A DNA stretch of 64,000 bases from Phoronis australis (lineage: Eukaryota; Phoronida; Phoronidae). The notes below the pieces were generated by a model. It was given only the letters and a program-made list of their open reading frames with translations. It did no database searches and had not been told where the DNA came from. Each line of letters begins with the position of its first letter. Within the stretch, counting starts at the first letter, position 1. The stretch is from contig NMRA01000042.1 in NCBI GenBank assembly GCA_002633005.1, forward strand, positions 1,247,019 through 1,311,018. The letters are read 5' to 3'. A program made the position numbers and the translations under genes. Positions 27,001-35,700 of this stretch are shown piece by piece.

Positions 27001-28171
27001 CCTTCTTACACGTCACCTATAGTTGAGCCTGAAAAGAGCTCTGTCCCGACCAGGTTTGAACCCAGGACTTTCTGCTAACCGTCTAGATGTTCTAGTCCAC
27101 TGAGCTATCAGGACAGAGATCTGGCATGTAATAAGACTAATAATTCTTACTTATTCCAGATCAACAGCATCATTATTAATGTATTATACACATTAAGTGT
27201 ATTTGCACTCCTAAGTTCAGGTAAAATGTCTCCCATCAAGTCTAACTGAATTTCTATAATCGACCACTGGTCCCGATAGGTCAGTGGACTGAATCGTCTG
27301 GATGATGGGCAGAAAGCTTCAGATTCGAGCCCTGGTCAGGACGGAAATCTTTCCAGACTTAACTACATGTCATGTGATGTGACCAACAAGTGGCGTGTAT
27401 GAAGACTAATAATTTTTACTTAGTTTTGTACTCACAATTAATGATCTGTGTTCAAAGTTGAAGGCAGTGATGCACAAGATTTGATGAGCTGAAAAATCAT
27501 GAAGTTTCACGAAGCAAACAATGTAAATGCCAAGAGTACCATTGAGCACAGAAAAATACACCACAAAGAACATGTCTTGCTGTTTTAATGGTGAACAATG
27601 ATGCATAAACAAAATCGTTTTGGGGCTAAATCTGTTGCAAGGATACACTACGTGTTTACAAAGACATCAGACATTTTGCTTAAACGTATTAATACACAAT
27701 CAGTGAGAGTCAACTTGAGCCTTGCAACTGAAGGTTTACAAGTTTAAAGTTATATCTGCAAGCTCACGCATTATCTTTGTAGTTACACGATTGGTTAAAT
27801 ACTGCAACTTATAACTTACTGAAATCACGTTTAAACAGCAATCACAGACCTTTGACCAGTGACTACTGTGACATAATGTTGAAGAATTGCATTGCATGAT
27901 ATCAACTTCAGATTCCCATGATGAATGTCATTAAGGCAAAAATAAAAAATGTGGTAAGATGCTTTTATGTTTTTTCTATTTTTGCATGTACCAAGTCTGA
28001 TGAGTGAAACAAGGCAAGAAACCCTTTCAGTTTACGGAAGCAAAGTAAGACCACGCAAGTTGTAGTTATCTATTTTTAAATGCAAAAATACAGTTTAACT
28101 TCTTTATAAGGCTAGAACAAACCCAATCTGTATGGCCTGGTTGGACTGTTTGGCTTGGAGTCCTTTGGCAT
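84..28171 (-). CDS. TAF2: TAF2, TFIID subunit 2 (26 coding exons, C-terminus off window)
   Basis: TAF2 is the large scaffold subunit of TFIID and helps it contact core-promoter DNA in the nucleus. Exons on the minus strand, in order: 28171-28123, 27488-27436, 26726-26659, 25344-25255, 24781-24663, 24310-24166, 23741-23547, 22989-22887, 21877-21759, 20956-20843, 20587-20488, 19665-19450, 18691-18599, 17715-17656, 16416-16309, 15864-15755, 14991-14926, 14079-13947, 6998-6879, 5519-5379, 4686-4576, 3118-3033, 2097-1984, 1737-1598, 761-575, 183-84. They join in one open frame of 980 codons, collinear with vertebrate TAF2. Landmarks are the M1-aminopeptidase-like block ([28 protein letters not shown]) and the [12 protein letters not shown]-like block (here [16 protein letters not shown]). 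The zinc site is gone: residues 336-340 read QAVAE where active M1 enzymes have HExxH. The exon 3/4 junction and the start codon are the least certain points. The His/Lys-rich tail lies beyond position 1. An unrelated gene sits inside intron 18 on the other strand. Confidence 0.95.
1816..1938 (+). repeat. Tandem repeat, three units of about 40 bp (TAF2 intron 23)
   Basis: The motif GGTAAAATACACTGAAAATA plus AACTTGCTTTGATTTAACA occurs three times in a row with small length changes. Noncoding. Confidence 0.8.
4418..4498. repeat. Small palindromic element, family P (TAF2 intron 21)
   Basis: This is an 80-bp hairpin: GGTCCCGGTTTTTGAAAACC and its partner GGTTTTTCAAAAGCCAGGAAC flank TTTATTCAGAGG. 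Related copies are at 10115-10200 and 31960-32125, with half copies at 41725-41765 and 45440-45500. Confidence 0.6.
8676..8683 (+). promoter_or_regulatory. Candidate TATA box of the nested membrane-protein gene
   Basis: TATAAAAA lies 51 bp before the start codon at 8727. A start site about 30 bp downstream would leave a 5' UTR of only about 20 bases. A GC-box-like GGGCGG sits about 26 bp further upstream. This fits a promoter of its own inside the TAF2 intron; no transcript evidence is available here. Confidence 0.5.
8727..12104 (+). CDS. Nested single-pass membrane protein with tyrosine-motif tail
   Basis: I do not recognise this gene. Four exons join in frame: 8727-8805, 9339-9641, 11109-11229 and 11723-12104, giving 294 residues. 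Residues 1-26 form a signal peptide ([16 protein letters not shown] core). Residues 27-143 are a compact ectodomain with four cysteines and one N-glycosylation sequon (NLT); its main exon is bounded by phase-1 introns at both ends, as shuffled extracellular modules often are. One membrane helix spans about 144-167. The cytoplasmic tail (168-294) carries Y199-LQM (YxxM, the PI3K p85 type), Y231-DTL followed by PPPKP (an SH3-ligand type), EDYDYIP around 255-258, and Y270-ENV (YxN, the Grb2 type). This suggests a phosphotyrosine-signalling receptor or transmembrane adaptor, which is inference. The ectodomain lacks the Trp and YxC pattern of a classical Ig domain. The whole gene lies in a TAF2 intron on the opposite strand. 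Confidence 0.8.
10115..10200. repeat. Small palindromic element, family P
   Basis: GGGGTCTCGCACTTTTAGAA pairs with TTCTCAAAATCCAGGACTC around a centre CACTGAATAATGTG. Same family as 4418-4498. It lies in intron 2 of the nested gene, on the side away from the SINE. Confidence 0.55.
10868..11060 (+). mobile_element. tRNA-derived SINE, family B copy 1
   Basis: Its tRNA-like head has an A box (TGGCTCAGTGATTAGAAG) and a B box (AGTTCAAATCC). The body shares TGCACAAAGATGCCTCCTAC and GTGAATGAGAACCTGGAT with copy 2 near 61811-61990, allowing mismatches. It lies in intron 2 of the nested membrane-protein gene and ends about 50 bp before its exon 3. Confidence 0.7.
12504..12644 (+). terminator. Polyadenylation signals of the nested gene
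   Basis: AATAAA occurs at 12504-12509 and again at 12639-12644, that is 400 and 535 bp after the stop codon. Either could end the transcript and give a 3' UTR of 0.4 to 0.55 kb, well inside the TAF2 intron. Confidence 0.55.
14674..14912 (+). mobile_element. tRNA-derived SINE, family A copy 1 (TAF2 intron 17)
   Basis: Its tRNA-like head (GGCAGTGTGGCCCAGTGG, then a degenerate B box near GGTCGTGGGTATGGGTCCC) is followed by a body ending in a T-rich tail. It is collinear with copy 2 at 39191-39430 over the full length, 239 against 240 bp. A direct repeat ACAGTACAC flanks it at 14665-14673 and 14913-14921. It lies antisense to TAF2, and its right-hand duplication overlaps the exon-17 splice donor. 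Confidence 0.85.
16241..16328 (-). repeat. 22-bp minisatellite across the TAF2 exon 15 splice donor
   Basis: On the minus strand four 22-bp units run in register: 16328-16307, 16306-16285, 16284-16263 and 16262-16241. Each of the first three has the form AAGGGGCCATGAAATACGTG followed by GT, with changes. The first unit includes the last coding bases of exon 15; the join to the next unit gives GTAAG three times. Confidence 0.8.
17194..17405. mobile_element. MITE, family M copy 1 (TAF2 intron 14)
   Basis: The inverted ends are AACAAAAGCAATCAGACAAA on the left and, on the right, TTGTCTGATTACTTTTGG running into CTTGTACTATACAG. The interior is shared with 37811-38062 (AATGACNGGNAATAACTA, ATGGCTTA, TAATTNNCCTTCATTC). 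There is no coding content. Confidence 0.6.
20066..20142 (+). repeat. (TAA)n microsatellite (TAF2 intron 11)
   Basis: Runs of AAT trinucleotides are interrupted by ACAAAATG and similar breaks. Confidence 0.9.
21025..21120 (+). repeat. Degenerate CATGGC-rich minisatellite (TAF2 intron 9)
   Basis: Repeated CACTGTCATGGCCGCCATC-like units, roughly 15 to 27 bp each. The open frame of low-complexity Pro/Ser/Trp across it is a by-product. Confidence 0.6.
23984..24053. mobile_element. MITE family M fragment (TAF2 intron 6)
   Basis: It holds an AACAGCTGAATT-like interior piece and the end TTGTCTGATTACTTTTGTCT followed by TGTACTG, as in copies 1 and 2. The other half is missing. Confidence 0.45.
27043..27114 (-). 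mobile_element. tRNA-like SINE head, family C copy 1
   Basis: These 72 nt can fold a complete 7-bp acceptor stem (GTCCTGA with TCGGGAC), an A box TAGCTCAGTGG and a B box GGTTCAAACC. The D-stem and the anticodon stem have mismatches and the loop lacks the usual T33, so a working tRNA is unlikely. The sequence downstream on the minus strand has a tail-like GCTAATAATTCTTATT. It lies in TAF2 intron 2. Confidence 0.6.
27270..27342 (+). mobile_element. tRNA-like SINE head, family C copy 2
   Basis: It has the same acceptor pairing (GTCCCGA with TCAGGAC), a GGTCAGTGGACT A-box region and an ATTCGAGCC B-box region, in opposite orientation to copy 1 about 160 bp away. Its downstream tail shares ACTAATAATTTTTACTT with the other copy. 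It is degenerate and not a functional tRNA. Confidence 0.55.
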
Positions 28172-29797
28172 TCCAGTGGTCTCGTCAATTTAGCCTACAA
28201 TGAAGTAAGTTCAAAACTGAAAAACTGCATATTAACAGCCATAGTCATTAGTCAATATATCTTGAGCATTCTTTGGCTTGCAAGAAGGTTGTAAAACAGC
28301 CATAGTACATATGTCGTGGACAAAAAGTTGTATCAAACATGTTCTGTTTAGGTCTCAGTAATCACAATTAACGACAGTTTGCAAAAATGTAAAAAGGTAA
28401 TTTATCTACACTGTGATGGTAAAAAAATTTTGAGCCATTCATTTCAAGTAGCTTTAACTTAAGTTGAGATTACGAAAAAAGTAGGTCTAAGATAATGATC
28501 TCCATTTACTAAATTTCTTTGTGAATCATCTCCTCAAGGAAGATGAATTGCAGCCACATGTTCTGGTTGTGCCAGTGTGGGTAAAAAACTGGCCAAATAA
28601 AACCTGATACAAAATTAGTATCGCTAAAAGCTATACTCTATCGGTAACCTTTCCTCGGTGAAAAGCTAGTTGAAGACACAGGCGTCCTCAGCTTCTGATC
28701 GTCCCCAATACACTACATATAATACTACAAGGTAGGACACTCCCGACTAGAAATTCCACGGGTGCTTCACTTCAGCCGTCCATAGCAAACATAAAACTCA
28801 GTAAATTTACACAAAACAGGGGTTCAACAAACCATGAAGAATTGTTCTTTCTCCCAATACCATTCACGGTGTCCTGTTACGGCGACTTCGTAAGAAATTC
28901 GCAGTCAAAGAACAAAAATGTTCACAAAAAGCCCCCACACACGTTCTCCCTAGGCCTGTCGAGGTCAAGGACGGTACGGAAATTGCCGCTTTGTCGCGTA
29001 AAGTCACGATGTAGCTACTTCCGTAACTCACCGGCAATTTCCGTACCGTCCTTGACCTCGACGGGCCTAGGGAGAACGTGTGTGGGGGCTTTTTGTGAAT
29101 ATTTTTGTTCTTTGACTGCGAATTTCTTACGAAGTCGCCGTAACAGGACACCGTGAATGGAGAAAGAACAATTCTTCATGGTTTGTTGAACCCCTGTTTT
29201 GTGTAAATTTATTGAGTTTTATGTTTGCTATGGACGGCTGAAGTGAAGCACCCGTGGAATTTCTAGTCGGGAGTGTCCTACCTTGTAGTATTATATGTAG
29301 TGTATTGGGGACGATCAGAAGCTGAGGACGCCTGTGGTTGAAGACTCATACAATTAGATTATTCCTAATTGGCATCTTTGCTCCTTATAAACTAACCAGT
29401 TATCAATTATTTGTACAGCTTGCTTCGTAACCAAAAACAAACACTTTTCGTAACGAGTGAAAATCATTTCGTTGAATAATTATCGGTTCGTGATGTCACT
29501 TACTTCGAATGGTTAACGTACATCTCACTTCAAGTTTACCCTCCAACTTCACCTATGTGCACCTACAATAAAGTAGTTATTAAGAATGTTCCCAAGTAAT
29601 TTTATGTGGGTTAAGTATCCTACGATTACAACATTAACTTGTTAAATTCACTAGTTGCGATTGCTCAAATAATGAATTGTTGACATCTGATTACTATGAA
29701 TTGCTCCTTAAATTCAAAAGGATATTCTCTACCAAACAATTAATGATTTTCTTTATCAGATTTCAAATTTACGACAACCGTAAATCGGTCAACAAGC
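28172..29797. other. Divergent TAF2/EBNA1BP2 intergenic region
   Basis: Start codons point away from each other across 1.6 kb. The foldback transposon fills 660 bp of it. A TTGTAG acceptor-like site about 20 bp before the TAF2 ATG suggests an untranslated first exon somewhere upstream. No clear TATA box is seen on either side. Both promoters must lie here or share this space. Confidence 0.7.
28677..29336. mobile_element. 660-bp foldback (hAT-like) transposon with 8-bp TSD
   Basis: This is a giant inverted repeat: left arm 28677-28988, 43-bp loop 28989-29031, right arm 29032-29336. The arms differ by one 7-bp insertion (around 28853-28860) and a handful of substitutions that I could find by eye. 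Both outer ends read CACAGGCGTCCTCAGC. The flanks carry the direct repeat GTTGAAGA at 28669-28676 and 29337-29344. An 8-bp duplication with CA...TG ends fits the hAT superfamily. The near-identical arms indicate a recent insertion. It encodes nothing convincing: the similar frames on both strands simply mirror each other. Confidence 0.85.
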
Positions 29798-32700
29798 ATG
29801 GCTTCTGAGTCTGAAGAGTCGGAGTTTAGTGATGTAGAAGAAGGCAGTGGCGATTCGGATGCCGAGGTAATACATTGTGTCTTGGAGACATTCCGTTGGT
29901 GTGACATTGGTTCTTATGGGAGTTCGAATATTTAGCCATGGCAACCAAGAACTACTAGGCATCTCATTGTTATTGGTCACTCTGCTGTCCTGGGCTCTCT
30001 TCAATCTTCATTCAGAATCAGACAGTACTTAGGATCTTCAACTAGTCACTGCTGACTATCTTAACCAGGGCTCGACATAACGAGCTGCAGGTCGCATTTA
30101 CGACCTGAAATTTGAAAATGCGAGCTGAGATTTCTGTCAGCTCGTATCAAGTCGCAAAATGCGACCTGGAATTTCCAACGAATGAGAGATGAGGTTTTAC
30201 ACTTCTCGGCAGATACCTGGCAATGATATGAAAGCAAGTCTTGTTAATCCGACCGTCATTTGGTTGTTGCCAAATCCAAGTTCAAAAGAACACTAAGGTC
30301 GATGTTCCCTAAGCCCTATATTCTATGCCCGTAGCCAGTTATTGCAACTAAACCGGTACTAGATGCAAAATTGTGGTTAGCGAACTTTTTTCTTCTCTTC
30401 ATACACCACCCCCCTCTNCCCCCCCCCCCTCGGCAACTGGTAACTTTTCAACTTTTCGCTCCCCGGACCACTGTCGCCGTAAAATTTTCAGACTCAAATA
30501 GAAATAATTTTCCGGCTGAAACGGGCAGTTAAAAACAAAACCATTCCGGCTGGCTAAAAAGGCACTGTGTAGGTGGTAACGGTATCTAGGAAGCCACCCC
30601 TACTAGATGGGTTTTGTCTGGAAAAAATCGTATTATTTTGTAATATTGCAGTCTTTTAATATCCTATTACCGCAAACACTCAGTTTACCGACTATCCTCT
30701 AAACGTTCCCCCTCAACTTTTGAGAAATTCCAACTGAGCGCCCACAGTTCAGGCTAGCGCACTACAAACGACCATGCGTGGTTTAAAATTTACACGCAGC
30801 CTATATGGTGTGTCACTCTCATTCTACGCAACAAACTCAGTTTTCAAAAAACGTCTTTTCTCAATACGTAAAAACCATATCCCGGCTTTGTTTTATGCCA
30901 CCGAAAGAAAGGTAACACTAGTAACGTGCGTGTAGTTTTGTGACTGACCTATTTTTCCCGTGCTTGGAAGGTATATTGAGGAGCAAACTCGTCATTACCC
31001 GATGGAAACCCGCACGGAGGGAATCGGGAATTATTTTGAGGCTATTCATTTCATGGAAAACTAATTGTTGATTACGTAAACAGCATAAGTATCACATTTT
31101 GTTGTGAATTTTGCACTGAATTGTTCCCGTGCATCCAAATAGGTCATTCGGTTAGGGCATCGTTTCACGGATACTTTGGCAGATGTTTTTCAAGCGTCGA
31201 GTTAAGTTGCAAAATTTGGGCTGCGAACAAAAAGTGGAGGGAATTTGCACTCCGAGTTAGTTTGAATCTTTAACGACTTTTATGACAGACAGTAGCAGGT
31301 CAGACCTAGCAAAATGCAGGATATTTTTCACTTTTTCATCAGGCATTTTCTCCCTCTTCACATAGCAAACTTAGCTACTTGAATGCACGTGTCAGTTAGA
31401 GAGCACTGATTCAACTTTCACGTCGGCAACTTGCCTTGCGCTCGGGAGCCTTTCAATGGTGGTCGTGAAGAACAGTAATGTCGTATTTGCATGAACGAAG
31501 TCAATTTTGCGATATGAAATTTGTGGGTATTTAACGCTGCAGGTAAAAGCATAATCTAAACATTTTCTCCATAATCTAAAAAATCAATTTTGGCGCGTAA
31601 AAATGGAGGGAAAATTTTCGACCTGGCATTTATGAATGCGAGTTGGATTTTGAAAATGCTACCTGGGAATTTGGCTAGGTCGCAAAATGCGACCTGGCAA
31701 TTTTAATAACGTCGAGACCTGTTGACTCTTGTAAAGTTGCGTCCGTCTTTGAAGTCCATCGTTTAATGACCAGTACAGTGCAGGACATGACAATTTACTT
31801 TGTGGCATATTGTATTCGATCAAAAATGGTCTACTATACTCTTCGCTCTCCAATGACTGTTTTCAAAAAGCTTGTTGGGTTGTTCGTTCATGTCAGTGTG
31901 TAGTTAAAGCCTTTGTGCAAGAGAGTCCTCTATTATGAGAACTAGTTTTCCATAATAGTCGGATGCATGGGTCCCTGATTTGAGAACCAGTTACTACTAT
32001 TGAATAATGCCTGTTATTCAGTGGTAATAACAGGTTTTATGGGACCCACCTGTCCGATTATTACCTAGTTTTCTTCACAGAATAACTGAGAACAGGTTTT
32101 CAAAATCTGAGGTCCCTGTAAGTGACTGTTGCCATGTTTTCGATCATTTTTTGAAACCCTGAAGAAGAATTAGTGCTGTCTTTGAAAATTTAATTGGTGG
32201 GAATGCCAGTAATCAATGAGTACTGGGTGATCTGTTACAGAATACATTATGGTGGAAAATTGAATTTATAAACTTTTGTTATTCCATATTAAATCTCCTA
32301 TAGCATGCACTTTAAAAAACCCTACAGGTTTTGGTTAATGTTTTTGTAGGCAATACACTGTACGGAACTATTAATTACCCTGAAAGGACAGAACCACATT
32401 ACGAGGGGTGTTATACTTATATAAAGACATTTGTATCAGCGAATTGTCTGTTCACTTAAATGCTCGTACTCATCTTAGCGTCCACCCCCTAGTTTTTAAC
32501 TTTCCCAAGTTAAGCACCTTGGGCATTGTTCCAAACAAGTACGGTAAAAAGCATTTCAAAAATCAACTGCAATAAATCAGTGAGCTTCAAGCCATGTCAC
32601 TTTAATTATTCGCAAATTCTAGATTTCATTTATTCTCTTTCAGCTGCAAGCCGCCTTTAAGGCTGGTCTACTAAAGCCTGGGTTGAACACACGAGCACCA

Positions 32701-35700
32701 AAAGAACTCAAAGAATACCGAAATAATGTTGTGAGTTCATGGTGTATTCCATTTATTTTGTATTATTTATGAAAAAAATTTGCTTGTGGTGAAGACGAAT
32801 CCATTGATGAGACAATGACTGCCCTTGTGAGAACCATGCAGCAGTGATTCTCTAAGTTGATGGCTTGGCACTGTAAACATTTGCACTTTTTCCTGTCAGT
32901 AGAACCCAAGAGTCAATTGGTAGCAAAATTGTGCTTGCTTTTTTCTCACATAAGAAGTGGTTTCTGGGCTTTGGAAGAGCTGGTGGTTTTTTGTTGCTTG
33001 AAACCAATATCTGTACGTAAAGTGACATGCCATGACAAGTCAACTTATTGATCCTGGTATCGAGTCAACTGTCAGTTTAGTAAAGAATGAGTTCAGACCA
33101 ATTTCAAAACTCTTAGTGGTAAGTTAGTTTCTTTAACAGAAGGGGTTTATAGCTGGCTTAAAACTGTTCAGCCAAATAGTATTGCTCCGGAGACTGTGCA
33201 AGTTACTATGCACACCTCCCACCAGATTATTTGCATTCTTGGTCAAATTCTCAAGTTTCATCACTCATTATAAGGAAAGGACACTTATAGAATTATATAA
33301 TCTTTCTCTTGTCACCATATACCTGCAGTTTCATTTTCTGCTTACCAGAACGTGGGATCTCTGGGGTAAAAACTTTGAACAAGTACTTGAACGCTTAACC
33401 ACTAATCACTCGTAATTTGATTTTGAGCAAGCAATGATACAGGAAATGGGTATTAGTGTACTTTACTGATTGAAGATGTCTTCTTACATGACATACTTTT
33501 AGGTTTCATGTCTTTTGTCTTAACATCAGTTTTCCATTTTCTTTATGCAATGCTGTGCATTCACGGTTTCCAGGCTGGCCTAAAGCACAAGCTGGCCCAA
33601 ATTCGACAGTCGCTAGAGTGGCGAGCTCGTCTGGATTTAACCAATAAACCGGCTCCAGCCGCACCAAACATGGAGGTGGAAGAAGAGGGCGACACTGATA
33701 CACACAACGACTTCAAAAGGGAATTGAAATTGTGAGTTGTTTGTTGTTTGACTATTTCCGTGAATCTCTAATGGTACTTCAAAGCTGCCCTTTCCCTTTA
33801 CCAACTGCTTGATGAATGTGAAATCAAGAAAAAAGTTTCGCCTGATAGCCTTTTCTGTATACCTGTGTATTTTGTAATTTTCCACATTGTGTCTTTTGAT
33901 GTTCAGCTATCGCCAGGCTCAGGCTTCGGCACTTGAAGGTCTGGCGCGACTTCACAAGCTGGGTATCCCTACAAGGCGACCGGATGACTACTTTGCTCAG
34001 ATGGCCAAGACAGATGACCACATGAAGAAAGTACGAGAGAAACTACTGGCCAAGCAGCTAACCATGGAGAGGTCAGAGAAAGCCAAAAAACTCCGGGAGC
34101 TGAGGAAATACGGCAAGAAAGTGAGTGGGGCAAACGAGGGGGCATTTTTTGGCACTTATTATTATTATTAGCTTCATTCTTTGCAACTAGGAGGAGACGG
34201 GTGGTATCTTATTGAATGTTACACTGAGTGACCAAGATGGCGGGCCACCTTCAAAAGCTATCAACAAACTTTCATCAGATTGCTGTTAGTAATTAGTTTT
34301 ATGACTCTTTGATAATACTTGTATTTGTGCTGCGCGTAGTCAATGGTGACATGATGGAAATGGATAAACAGTGTAGAGTTGTAATTAGCAGGGTTTGGAA
34401 TTTTCCACGGAAACGCGGATTTCCGCTTTTTTCAAATGTTCTGTCCGGGCATTTTATTATATTTCCGCGTAAAAAATCGGATTTGATATAAAATTTCCGC
34501 GGCAAATTCCTTTCTGACCGCGGCGTTGCAGACGACGTTCACCTCGAAAAGCAGAAGTTGCTCTTTATGTTTCGGAGGAACGTAAATTGTCAACATTGCC
34601 GGGGCATCTGGGATAGCGTGGTGGGATTTTCAATGGCGTCTCGTGTTATTGTAAACCGCGCCGACAAATACTACGGCTCTGCAGCCAAAATATTACTGTT
34701 AGCATATTTTTCCGTCCAGATGCTTTAGCTGAGGACAAAAGCTTGTTTTTCTACCTATTAACAGGTGAGCATAGTTAAGAGCTTCATCAAATTTGCACTC
34801 ACAAGGGATACGCATGTATTTAATAATTGTGCTTGTCACTAATAACTCTGCCAACATTGTCACAAAAATACTTTAGTTCAAATACTGAGTATTTACACCA
34901 ATCGCTTACTTTTGAACAGGTTCAAACAGAGGTCCTGCAGAATAGGCAGAAGGAGAAGAAAAAGATGTTGGATCAAGTTAAGAAATATAGGAAAGGTATG
35001 GTATCTTAAACAACACATTGCTTGCTGGTCGTTAATACACCAGTGATATACGATAATTCTTCACCCATTTAGCATAAAATATGTCCAACTAATGGAATTT
35101 TATTTTTGTCAAATTTCCCAAGAAAAGTAAAGATTAAGAAAATGATGCATTTATTGTTACCATGGTTTGCTGTGTACAACTGATTTAAAACAAATTTAAG
35201 CTAGAGAAATCCTTAAACTAGTTTTACTAGAAAAATGGCCATTTTGACATTTATTTTTGTGCAAAACTGAGGAATGACTGTAACCAGTATTAATGCATGA
35301 CTTTTTGTTTGTTGTGTCTGCTATCGTTCTGACATTACCGTGCTTAAGCCATGCACTGAATTGAATGTTGTCTGAAAGTTGAAGAATTTGCATAGGTTAG
35401 TAATCAACTGAAACAAAGACATACAAGGAATGAATACAAAAATTATATTACAATGAGCAATAAGAAACAAAGTGAAATGGAGAAGAGATTTTGATTTTTC
35501 GAATTAGTATTAATGAAGTCTTTTTTATTATTTGCAATCATGTTTTTGTTGAACAATTAAAAACTCCACTACTACAGAATCTTGTTTTGCAATAATTTTG
35601 CTTTGAATCGAAACAAGTATGCCGCAATGTTCAATATATCTAAATTTCAACATGTTTTACTATACTCACACACATTTCCATCAGAAAAACATTTTCTATC

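Noticed and set aside
27043-27114. Functional tRNA gene on the minus strand.
   Set aside because: Acceptor stem and boxes are good, but D and anticodon stems are mismatched, T33 is absent, and a related copy with a shared tail lies nearby: a SINE head fits better.
28842-29156. Two similar open frames of about 100 codons on opposite strands.
   Set aside because: They are the two arms of the foldback element read in mirror image; no start context or protein family supports coding.
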